Origin: Chitinophagaceae bacterium
GTDB lineage: Bacteria > Bacteroidota > Bacteroidia > Chitinophagales > UBA10324
Direction of reading: 5' to 3'
Assembly (NCBI GenBank): GCA_016704325.1
Contig: JADJAG010000004.1
Coordinates: forward strand, 764,477-828,476
DNA length: 64,000 nt
The stretch's first letter is position 1; every line of letters starts with the position of its first letter. The notes beneath the pieces were generated by a model. That model was not told the origin of the DNA. It made no database searches and saw only the letters and a list, made by a program, of their open reading frames with translations. Below, in pieces: positions 45,886-53,109 of this stretch. The position numbers and the translations under genes are program-made.

Positions 45886-46017
45886 GAGGGTATTTGTTTT
45901 TATAAGTTTTGAAGAATAACCCGGGACAACCGGTTTGTTAGTTCAGCATACCTGTATTGGAAAATTATTAGCCAGTGCAGGATCCAATTGAATAGTTATC
46001 TTTTGACAACGACTTAA

Positions 46018-46311
46018 TTACATTTTCCAATAGCCCGGTATCCATTCATAGCCGCGTCTTACTTGTTTCCAATGCCCGCGTACCCAAACCCCATTTTCTC
46101 GTATTACATACTCTGGTGCGATGTAAGTGTAGTTTTTACTACTGCTATTCCATTTCCATTCCGGACCTTTTAGCACATACGATGGCCCGGGACTAGCTAT
46201 AGTAGCGCCCACTGGAAATTCCGGCTTTACGGTAACCTTTTGCGTAGTACAGGATGCAACCAGGATTATTATTGTTGCTGCAAGAATTAGCGCATGGAAT
46301 TTTAAGTTCAT
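46018..46311 (-). CDS. WxxGxW (YXWGXW-repeat) lipoprotein
   Basis: 97 residues. Type II signal with lipobox LVASC (Cys21), then GPEWKWNSSSKNYTYIAPEY and the closing WVRGHWKQVRRGYEWIPGYW, the tryptophan/glycine repeat of the YXWGXW (BcpO-related) group. Outer-membrane or periplasmic face. A divergent copy lies at 48182-48493 with a very similar promoter motif. Confidence 0.82.
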   Translation of the reverse strand: MNLKFHALILAATIIILVASCTTQKVTVKPEFPVGATIASPGPSYVLKGPEWKWNSSSKNYTYIAPEYVIRENGVWVRGHWKQVRRGYEWIPGYWKM

Positions 46312-46336
46312 CTTATGATTTTCATAAATTGCAGTA

Positions 46337-46351
46337 GCTATTAATATGCCA
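46337..46351 (-). promoter_or_regulatory. Sigma54 promoter candidate before WxxGxW lipoprotein
   Basis: Minus strand TGGCAT-ATTAA-TAGC. GG and GC are exactly 10 bp apart as sigma54 requires, so this is the most canonical motif of the set. It ends 26 bp before the start codon. Confidence 0.55.
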
Positions 46352-46553
46352 TACCGATTTGCGGCTGCTGCCAGAGCTTTTTAGACCTGGAAGCCGAATA
46401 ATGGGGAACATCCTTCCCATTATGTTATCAGAATTCAGCACAAAGTGACCTGTAAGCGTTTTGCTTTTTTGAAATCCCTATGCAAGAGTTTTGAAAAGGA
46501 TGGCAATTTTGATGTGGGATCAGCAGTCGTAATCACAGCTGCGATAATTACCA

Positions 46554-47498
46554 TTATTGATGCTGCGTAATTTTTTTGGAAGGAGTTTTTTCAGTGTCAA
46601 TTGCTTTCTTTTCAATAAGTACGGCATATCTCTTAGGCAGAATATCGCCACCTATACTTTCTGTATAAACCTGTGTAAACTCTGCGCCGAAATAGAGGAT
46701 GATCGCATTGTAATAAATCCAAACCATAATGATCATGATGGAGGCTGCTGCGCCATACACCGTAACGATACTGCTTTGTGCCAGGTAATATCCTATTACA
46801 TACTTACCAATCATAAAAAGAGCAGCAGTCACAATAGCACCAACCATCACATATTTCCATTTAATTATTGCATCCGGCAAAATTTTAAAGATTACTGCAA
46901 ACAGCGTGGTGATTGCTGCAAGTGTCAGCAGGTTATCAAAAACAAAAAGAAAATACAAAGTAGCACCCGGAAAGTAATTACCAATAGCAGTGCTCAGCAG
47001 GTTTACCAGCGCATTGACAATCAACGCAACCATCAGTACAAATCCAATGGTTACCAGCATGGAGAAGGAGAGGAGCCTTTTAGTCAGCAGCCTTATCAAA
47101 CCACGCTTTGGTTTTGCTTTAATGCCCCAGATCCGGTTAATGGAATCCTGTATCTCTCCAAAAATCCCGGATGCGGCAAGCAACAATATCACCGCACCAA
47201 TGGCTGTAGCAAACAAATTATCCTGAGTGAGATGGATGTTTTTTATGATGTCCTGAATTTGCGCTGCTGCTTCCGTACCAACAAGAGAATTGATCTGACC
47301 ATACACTTCACCCTGAATAGCTTCCTTTCCAAAGAAAAAGCCAAGCAGCGACATGATAATAAGTAAGGCCGGGGCCATGGCAAAAATGGTATAGTAGGCA
47401 AGTGCTGCACTGAATTTTATGGCATTGTCTTCCAAAAAACCTTTAACAGTATTCTTTAATAGTTGGAAAACGAATGAGAGGAAGCGCCTAATTTTCAT
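46554..47498 (-). CDS. YihY/BrkB-family inner-membrane protein
   Basis: 314 residues with six membrane segments. Family words: KFSAALAYYTIFAMAPALLII near the N-terminus, then a middle LAASGIFGEIQDSINRIWG and MVWIYYNAIILYFGAEFTQVY near the C-terminus. The family is widespread, once wrongly called RNase BN; its role in envelope or transport is unclear. A TGGCAC motif lies 29-44 bp upstream. Confidence 0.93.
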   Translation of the reverse strand: MKIRRFLSFVFQLLKNTVKGFLEDNAIKFSAALAYYTIFAMAPALLIIMSLLGFFFGKEAIQGEVYGQINSLVGTEAAAQIQDIIKNIHLTQDNLFATAIGAVILLLAASGIFGEIQDSINRIWGIKAKPKRGLIRLLTKRLLSFSMLVTIGFVLMVALIVNALVNLLSTAIGNYFPGATLYFLFVFDNLLTLAAITTLFAVIFKILPDAIIKWKYVMVGAIVTAALFMIGKYVIGYYLAQSSIVTVYGAAASIMIIMVWIYYNAIILYFGAEFTQVYTESIGGDILPKRYAVLIEKKAIDTEKTPSKKITQHQ

Positions 47499-47526
47499 AT
47501 CGTTGCCAATGTAGATCGGAGAAACT

Positions 47527-47542
47527 TATTTTAAAGGTGCCA
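47527..47542 (-). promoter_or_regulatory. Sigma54-like -24 motif before BrkB gene
   Basis: Minus strand TGGCAC-CTTTA-AAATA: strong -24 half, poor -12 half. Confidence 0.35.
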
Positions 47543-47648
47543 CCCAACACAGTTTCTTCAATGGGTTGATCCGGATTTTTTTGTTGCGCTATGCACTTAA
47601 ATACCATTTGATTGTTGATCAGGCGTGTTTTAAAGGGCAATTGGTTTT

Positions 47649-48164
47649 TTATTGAATAATATTTGCCTCCTTATCCAAAGGAGCTGCAACCGATCCGCCT
47701 TTATAATCTGCTTTAGATTCATCAGTTAACCTGCTGCGCTTACTGTTAACCAGGTAGTAGTAGGCAGAACCTTTTCCTGATCCCATTACAAAGAAAAGAA
47801 TTAAAAGCAGCAAAACTGCTACTGAGAAAATCAATTCACCAATTCCTGTATTTCCGAGGTTGCTGTTTACAAAAAGTATTGCTATCACCAGAAGTGGAAT
47901 ATCAATCAGGCAGCTTACCCTCGTGGCAAGTCCAATAGCTATCAGGAAGCCTGTTAGCAGGTGTAACGTAGCAATAATATGAGCCAGAATAATACCATCA
48001 GTGATGCCAAAGAGGTCATTCAGTACCCTCACGAGAAGGGTGGTGTCTGCAATAAACATAAAGCCTTTAATGATTAGGAGCAGGCCCAATATAACCCGTA
48101 GTGCATCCATCCAGCCGGACTGATATTGATCGCTCCATGATTCTAATTTTTCAATTGCTTTCAT
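47649..48164 (-). CDS. DoxX-family membrane protein
   Basis: 171 residues with four membrane helices: DALRVILGLLLIIKGFMFI is the DoxX opening, followed by ATLHLLTGFLIAIGLATRVS. A 30-residue hydrophilic tail follows. DoxX proteins act in quinone- or thiol-linked redox at the membrane; the partner here is unknown. It starts 17 bp after the stop of 48182-48493, so it is the second gene of that transcript. Confidence 0.85.
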   Translation of the reverse strand: MKAIEKLESWSDQYQSGWMDALRVILGLLLIIKGFMFIADTTLLVRVLNDLFGITDGIILAHIIATLHLLTGFLIAIGLATRVSCLIDIPLLVIAILFVNSNLGNTGIGELIFSVAVLLLLILFFVMGSGKGSAYYYLVNSKRSRLTDESKADYKGGSVAAPLDKEANIIQ

Positions 48165-48181
48165 TTATTTCAAATGTGATT

Positions 48182-48493
48182 TTATGCTGAGTGATGTATT
48201 CGTTCATTCTTATAGCAACCCTGCACCCATCTTTTTCCACCCTTTATATTTTGCCAGTGACAAATGTTCCAGATTCCGTGTTCCGGATGTGCTTGCCTCT
48301 CCATAACAAAAACATAGGTTGTTTCTTTCAGAAGTAATCGCCACGCGGGTCCTCTAAGTATAGAAATGGGTTCATAGCTTCTTTTTTGAACCGGAAGGTG
48401 GTTCCCCGGTATTTCTCTGGTTGCATTTTCTCCGGTTGACATGAAAAACATTACCATCGCCGGAGTAGCAAAAGAAAGATTTTCTGTATGCAT
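48182..48493 (-). CDS. Divergent WxxGxW-like protein
   Basis: 103 residues. GIWNICHWQNIKGGKRWVQG aligns with GVWVRGHWKQVRRGYEWIPG of the lipoprotein at 46018-46311, and the preceding GPAWRLLLKETTYVF with GPEWKWNSSSKNYTY. It has lost two conserved residues (Gly and the final Trp) and has no signal peptide, so it is a diverged copy that may be decaying. Its promoter motif is almost identical to that of the lipoprotein. Confidence 0.6.
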   Translation of the reverse strand: MHTENLSFATPAMVMFFMSTGENATREIPGNHLPVQKRSYEPISILRGPAWRLLLKETTYVFVMERQAHPEHGIWNICHWQNIKGGKRWVQGCYKNERIHHSA

Positions 48494-48518
48494 CAGTTGG
48501 ATTTTACTGTCAGTGGGT

Positions 48519-48534
48519 ATCTATTAACATGCCA
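48519..48534 (-). promoter_or_regulatory. Sigma54-like motif before divergent WxxGxW gene
   Basis: Minus strand TGGCAT-GTTAA-TAGAT, against TGGCAT-ATTAA-TAGCT for the paralogue: 14 of 16 bases identical while the coding regions have diverged. Confidence 0.5.
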
Positions 48535-48946
48535 ACGGTTTTCACGACAGCAGAAATCTCTTCTTTCGCAGGACAGCATTCAAATGGGGATTATTATACC
48601 CAAAATGTGATAGAAATTCAGCAGCAAATGAATGTTCTATTGCTTTTGCTCAGCAGCTGTGCGTTGATTCTTTACCTGGTGAGGAATTGACTAATGATTG
48701 TATTGACTGAAACAGAAGTAAAAACACAGAGGAGAATAGCTATAGTGGCTTTTAATAATTGATAAGAAACAAACTGTAAGCGGCCTGTCCTGTAGCATTG
48801 TATGAACAGAATTGGATAGCGGTTCATAGTGCCCTGACTTCTAAACCCGCTAGCTATATCGATGACAAAGGACATTTAGTTGATTAGTAACGATTAAAAA
48901 AGCAAAAATCTCATTTCCTGTCAGTCACAAAGCGCAAATGATATTC

Positions 48947-48962
48947 TGGCACTTGCTTGGTT
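48947..48962 (+). promoter_or_regulatory. Sigma54-like motif before PepSY-like gene
   Basis: TGGCAC-TTGCT-TGGTT, 35 bp before the start codon; the -24 half is perfect, the -12 half weak. Confidence 0.35.
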
Positions 48963-48996
48963 GTACCAAAGTTTCATGCTACAAAAATTAAGCACG

Positions 48997-49443
48997 ATGA
49001 AAGGAAAAGCATTATTGTTGTTTTTTGTTTTTGTAGCCTTCAGCCTTTATGTAACCGATGCACAGGTACCAGAAAGTGTTATGCGGAAATTTGAAAAGGA
49101 AAATCTTCAATCCCTAAATGTTAACTGGAAAGTGGACGGTACCAATTTCATAGTAACGTATAATGATACCCTGAACCTGCATTACCGAAATGTATATGAT
49201 AAGAATGGCAATCTGATTATGCGGGAAAGCGAGATTTATCAGCATAATGTTCTTCCGGCTATTAGCAGTTATTGCGCTGCTTACCTACCTTCCAGCGAAA
49301 TAGGCAGGGTCTGGTTGCTGGAGCTTAGTGAGACTGAAAGGAGCTATTATACTATAGTGGATGATGTGGCTTTGTTTTTTGATGAAGAGGGAAATATTTT
49401 CAAATGGGAAGGCCGGCCCGGATTGGCACTGCAGCAACAATAG
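48997..49443 (+). CDS. Secreted PepSY-like (BLIP-type) protein
   Basis: 148 residues from MKGKALLLFFVFVAFSLYV, a signal peptide cleaved near TDAQ. The mature part VPESVMRKFEKENLQSLNVNWKV and RNVYDKNGNLI resembles the small PepSY-like/beta-lactamase-inhibitor-like periplasmic proteins of Bacteroidota. Two upstream ATGs (48976 and a TTG at 48961) would precede the basic residues by a polar stretch. Probably a periplasmic binding or inhibitor protein; the target is unknown. Confidence 0.7.
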   Translation: MKGKALLLFFVFVAFSLYVTDAQVPESVMRKFEKENLQSLNVNWKVDGTNFIVTYNDTLNLHYRNVYDKNGNLIMRESEIYQHNVLPAISSYCAAYLPSSEIGRVWLLELSETERSYYTIVDDVALFFDEEGNIFKWEGRPGLALQQQ

Positions 49444-49468
49444 CGGATATTGAGCAACTTAGAGTTTA

Positions 49469-49680
49469 GTAACTACTCAGCCGAAGGGAAAAATAGCACA
49501 CGGATGACATGGATTTGACTGATCAGCACAGATTAAAACAGTTTTGAGTTAATGCTCAATGCAAGAACTGTTCTGATAAAAGCGGATTGAAAATGATCAG
49601 GTAAAACTTACATTCGTAAAAATCCGTCCGATCAGAGTCATCCGTGTTCCATCTTGAATCTTCATCAATTGAGTAGTTAC
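49469..49680. mobile_element. MITE family A, copy 2
   Basis: 212 bp, ends GTAACTACTCAGC and TTGAGTAGTTAC. Flanked by AGAGTTTA and AGAGTTTC, an 8-bp target duplication with one mismatch, so it is younger than copy 1 at 26353-26564. Its right edge lies 8 bp from the stop codon of the first GIY-YIG frame. Confidence 0.85.
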
Positions 49681-49688
49681 AGAGTTTC

Positions 49689-50075
49689 TTAAAAGTTAAG
49701 TTTGAAATAAGGCATTCTACTTTTATATTCGATAAGGAAACATAGCGCTCCGCTGGACTCGAACGTGCGACCCTTCCCGATATAATCGGGATCAGCTGCA
49801 ATAATTTTCTTATTGAAAATGATAAATTTCTGGTGCAAAAGGTCTTCAATGAAACCTGAGCTTTTTTGATTCTTAATGAATCTTTCAAGAAGAATCGCAT
49901 CATAGCGGGATTGTACAGTAAAAAGAATTTTACAAACCCATGGGATACCTCTGCGAGACCATATTTTGTTTCTAACCAAATCATTATGAAAACTTAACCT
50001 GGAAACAAAGTCATGAGTTTGACCAATATAGTACTTGTCAATTTTCTCTGAATAAAGTATATAGACTTTATACAT
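49689..50075 (-). CDS. GIY-YIG nuclease, copy 1
   Basis: 128-residue frame. The nuclease domain (about 1-85) carries VYILYSEKIDKYYIGQT with the GIY...YIG tyrosines (Tyr5, Tyr16), Arg26 in FVSRLSFHN and the metal-binding Glu64 in ILLERFIKNQ, so it should be active. After residue 92 the frame runs into a tRNA-derived repeat unit and is translated as DPDYIGKGRTFESSG, so the true C-terminus was probably altered when the unit was joined. Upstream is a tRNA-fragment unit and a 36-bp leader. The coding region and its flank are nearly identical to copy 3. Confidence 0.85.
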   Translation of the reverse strand: MYKVYILYSEKIDKYYIGQTHDFVSRLSFHNDLVRNKIWSRRGIPWVCKILFTVQSRYDAILLERFIKNQKSSGFIEDLLHQKFIIFNKKIIAADPDYIGKGRTFESSGALCFLIEYKSRMPYFKLNF

Positions 50076-50219
50076 AAAATGAAGAAGGCTAATAATATGT
50101 TTGCCTTTGATCCCCGCTGGACTTGAACCAGCAACCCTTCCCGATATAATCGGGATCAGATGCTCCCCCCGCTGGACTCGAACGCGCGACCCTTCCCGAT
50201 GTAATCGGGATCAGATGCA

Positions 50220-50456
50220 ATAATTTTTTTTGTGTTTGGTGCAGGTCTTCAAGAAAGTTTTTGATTCTTAATGAATCTTTCAAGAAGATCCACGGGGATG
50301 TACCGTAAAAAGAATTTTACACCCAGGATACCTCTCGAGACCATATTTTGTTTCTAACCAAATCATATGAAAACTTAACCTGGAAACAAAGTCATGAGTT
50401 TGACCAATATAGTACTTGTCAATTTTCTCTGAATAAAGTATATAGACTTTATACAT
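50220..50456 (-). pseudogene. GIY-YIG nuclease, degenerate copy 2
   Basis: Same segment as copies 1 and 3, but about 38 bp shorter through many 1-5 bp deletions spread over the second half of the gene; the start region (MYKVYILYSEKIDK) is intact. The lesions remove the frame and the catalytic-Glu region. Such a pattern of small deletions without substitutions could also be a consensus error in a repeat. Confidence 0.75.
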
Positions 50457-51038
50457 AAAATGAAGAAGGCTAATAATATGTTTGCCTTTGATCCCCGCTG
50501 GACTTGAACCAGCGACCCTTCCCGATAAAATCGGGATCAGATGCGATCAATATATTCGACCTTGCTCCCCCCGCTGGACTTGAACCAGCGACCCTTCCCG
50601 ATATAATCGGGATCAGATGCTCCCCCCGCTGGACTTGAACTTGCGAACCTTCTCGATATAATCGGGATCAGATGCTCCCCCCGCTGGACTTGAACCAGCG
50701 ACCCTTCCCGATATAATCGGGATCAGATGCTCCCCCGCTGGACTTGAACTTGCGAACCTTCCCGATGTAATCGGGATCAGATGCGATCAATATATTTGAC
50801 CTTGCTCCCCCCGCTGGACTTGAACCAGCGAACCTTCCCGATATAATCGGGATCAGATGCTCCCCCCGCTGGACTTGAACTTGCGAACCTTCCCGATGTA
50901 ATCGGGATCAGATGCGATCAATATATTCGACCTTGCTCCCCCCGCTGGACTTGAACCAGCGACCCTTCCCGATAAAATCGGGATCAGATGCTCCCCCCGC
51001 TGGACTTGAACTTGCGACCCTTCCCGATATAATCGGGA

Positions 51039-51377
51039 TCAGATGCTCCCCCCGCTGGACTCGAACGTGCGACCCTTCCCGATATAATCGGGATCAGATG
51101 CAATAATTTTCTTATTGAAAATGATAAATTTCTGGTGCAAAAGGTCTTCAATGAAACCTGAGCTTTTTTGATTCTTAATGAATCTTTCAAGAAGAATCGC
51201 ATCATAGCGGGATTGTACAGTAAAAAGAATTTTACAAACCCATGGGATACCTCTGCGAGACCATATTTTGTTTCTAACCAAATCATTATGAAAACTTAAT
51301 CTGGAAACAAAGTCATGAGTTTGACCAATATAGTACTTGTCAATTTTCTCTGAATAAAGTATATAGACTTTATACAT
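51039..51377 (-). CDS. GIY-YIG nuclease, copy 3
   Basis: 112-residue frame, identical to copy 1 through the nuclease domain, with Tyr5, Tyr16, Arg26 and Glu64. The frame again reads through a variant repeat unit (DPDYIGKGRTFESSGG) and stops in the next. Preceded by a unit with an intact T-arm and followed by one with a GCACG-type T-arm, exactly as copies 1 and 2. Confidence 0.85.
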   Translation of the reverse strand: MYKVYILYSEKIDKYYIGQTHDFVSRLSFHNDLVRNKIWSRRGIPWVCKILFTVQSRYDAILLERFIKNQKSSGFIEDLLHQKFIIFNKKIIASDPDYIGKGRTFESSGGSI

Positions 51378-51726
51378 AAAATGAAGAAGGCTAATAATAT
51401 GTTTGCCTTTGATCCTCGCTGGACTTGAACCAGCAACCCTTCCCGATAAAATCGGGATCAGATGCTCCCCCCGCTGGACTTGAACGTGCGACCCTTCCCG
51501 ATGTAATCGGGATCAGATGCGATCAATATACTCGACCTTGCTCCCCCCGCTGGACTTGAACCAGCGACCCTCCCCGATAAAATCGGGATCAGATGCTCCC
51601 CCCGCTGGACTTGAACTTGCGACCCTTCCCGATATAATCGGGATCAGATGCTCCCCCCGCTGGACTTGAACTTGCGACCCTTCCCGATATAATCGGGATC
51701 AGATGCGATCAATATATTCGACCTTG

Positions 51727-51800
51727 CTCCCCCCGCTGGACTTGAACCAGCGACCCTCTGATTAACAGTCAGATGCTCTAACCAACTGAGCTAGGGAGGA
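51727..51800 (-). tRNA. tRNA-Asn(GTT)
   Basis: 74 nt. Acceptor TCCTCCC pairs with GGGGGGA, D-arm GCTCAGTTGGTTAGAGC, anticodon arm TCTGA-CTGTTAA-TCAGA with anticodon GTT, T-arm GCTGG-TTCAAGT-CCAGC. CCA is not encoded. It is the parent of the downstream fragment array. Confidence 0.95.
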
Positions 51801-51813
51801 GTAAAACGGATGG

Positions 51814-51821
51814 CAAAAATA
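51814..51821 (-). promoter_or_regulatory. -7 promoter box of tRNA-Asn
   Basis: Minus strand TATTTTTG, a perfect TAnnTTTG, ending 13 bp before the tRNA 5' end. A TTTC about 18 bp further upstream could be the -33 element. Confidence 0.6.
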
Positions 51822-51972
51822 GAGTTTTCACTCAAAAAAGAAAACTTTAGTTCAGAATAGCACATATCGAATAAACTCTTATTACAATACCAGTGAACTT
51901 TTTCCCGCTGTATTGTTTTACATTTAATCTGTTAAACTGAAAATTCCGTTACTCACTACCTAAAATCCTTCT

Positions 51973-53067
51973 TTGAACCTCCGTTTCACTAATTATATAC
52001 CACCTGCCGATGGCGGCGATCCGTTTAAACGGCTGCTCGACCTGTTTTTGCAATTATTGCAATACACCAAAGGCGATCCTTACGAAGCCCTCGAATGGAT
52101 GAATGAGTTGGATAAGGAATACAAAATGACGGATAATGAATATGGAATGGGCGACTTCATCGAGGACCTGAAGAAACAGGGATACCTCGAAGAAAATCCG
52201 GCCAATGGTGATTTCTCCGTAACAGAAAAGGCAGGCCAGGTGATCCGAAAGCGTTCGCTTGAAGAAATATTTGGAAAGTTGAAGAAATCAGGGCCCGGCC
52301 ATCACAAGACTACCTTTACAGGCACCGGTGATGAACTCACTACTGATACCAGGCCATTCCTGTTTGGTGATAGTATTGATCACATCAATGTGACGGAATC
52401 AATCAGGAATGCACAAATTAATCATGGTCTGGATGAATTTAAACTGACGGAAGATGACCTTGAAATCCAGGAGCGGGAGCTGAAAACACAAACTTCCACT
52501 GCCCTGATGATTGATATCTCGCATAGCATGATCTTGTATGGCGAAGACAGAATTACGCCGGCAAAGAAAGTGGCGATGGCCCTTGCAGAACTGATTACCA
52601 CACGTTTCCCCAAGGATACACTCGATATTATTGTTTTTGGTGATGATGCCTGGAAAGTAGAGATCAAAGACCTGCCCTTTCTCCAGGTTGGGCCATATCA
52701 TACCAATACCTGTGCAGGTCTTGATCTGGCCATGGAACTGTTACGCAGGAAGAAGGCCAGTAACAAACAGATATTCATGATTACAGATGGCAAACCTTCC
52801 TGCCTGAAGGAAGGCGGTAAATATTACAAGAATAGTTTTGGCCTCGATCGCAAAATCGTCAATAAAACACTGAATAAAGCCGCACAATGTAAACGCATGA
52901 ACATTCCCATTACCACATTTATGATTGCAGAAGACGCTTACCTGCAGCAGTTTGTACGGGAGTTCACCAGCATCAACAGCGGCAAGGCTTTTTACGCATC
53001 ACCGGATAATGTAGGTACTTATTTGTTTGAAGATTTTGTGCGTAACCGCAGAAAGCATTTACGGTAA
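51973..53067 (+). CDS. VWA-domain protein paired with MoxR ATPase
   Basis: 364 residues. A helical N-terminal half (1-150) is followed by a von Willebrand A domain (about 175-355) with the MIDAS motif DISHSM, Thr/Cys region NTCAGLDLAM and ITDGKPS. It pairs with the AAA+ ATPase 42 bp downstream; such MoxR-VWA couples act as chaperones inserting metals or cofactors into protein complexes. The client is unknown. The only in-frame start is TTG at 51973, after a stop at 51961. Confidence 0.87.
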   Translation: MNLRFTNYIPPADGGDPFKRLLDLFLQLLQYTKGDPYEALEWMNELDKEYKMTDNEYGMGDFIEDLKKQGYLEENPANGDFSVTEKAGQVIRKRSLEEIFGKLKKSGPGHHKTTFTGTGDELTTDTRPFLFGDSIDHINVTESIRNAQINHGLDEFKLTEDDLEIQERELKTQTSTALMIDISHSMILYGEDRITPAKKVAMALAELITTRFPKDTLDIIVFGDDAWKVEIKDLPFLQVGPYHTNTCAGLDLAMELLRRKKASNKQIFMITDGKPSCLKEGGKYYKNSFGLDRKIVNKTLNKAAQCKRMNIPITTFMIAEDAYLQQFVREFTSINSGKAFYASPDNVGTYLFEDFVRNRRKHLR

Positions 53068-53109
53068 ACGTTTTTTTTATTCCTGATAAATTTCACTTTT
53101 CTATAATCT

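Larger units (their letters stand above)
48494..48996. other. Divergent intergenic region
   Basis: About 500 bp between divergent genes. Besides the two promoter motifs at its ends (48519-48534 and 48947-48962) I see nothing that can be supported. Confidence 0.4.
49748..51726 (-). repeat. Array of 18 tRNA-Asn 3'-fragment units
   Basis: Eighteen copies of the 3' part of the tRNA-Asn at 51727-51800, all in its orientation and downstream of it. Each has the D-arm end GAGCATCTG, then a 17-base palindrome (TCCCGAT...ATCGGGA) in place of the anticodon arm, then the T-arm and acceptor 3' strand. The T-arm word GCTGG starts at 49752, 50116, 50171, 50497, 50573, 50628, 50683, 50737, 50813, 50868, 50944, 50999, 51054, 51418, 51473, 51549, 51604 and 51659; the tRNA has it at 51735. 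Steps are 54-55 bp, or 76 bp when a 21-bp spacer (the tRNA's own downstream flank) is kept, or 364/326/364 bp where a GIY-YIG gene is inserted. About half of the T-arms have unpaired 5' strands. Confidence 0.9.

Noticed and set aside
46398..46423. Hairpin ATAATGGG/CCCATTAT as a terminator
   Set aside because: No T-run on either strand and it lies 130 bp beyond the BrkB stop; function not supported.
46557..47366. 269-codon + strand frame
   Set aside because: Antisense shadow of the BrkB gene, with low-complexity His/Asn/Lys composition.
50912..51106. Open frame on the + strand through the array
   Set aside because: It is a translation of the repeat units on the wrong strand (PAGLELATLPDIIG-type words repeated), with no start context.
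50109..51726. CRISPR-like look of the regular array
   Set aside because: The whole unit is conserved, there are no unique spacers, each unit is a tRNA fragment, and no cas gene is present.
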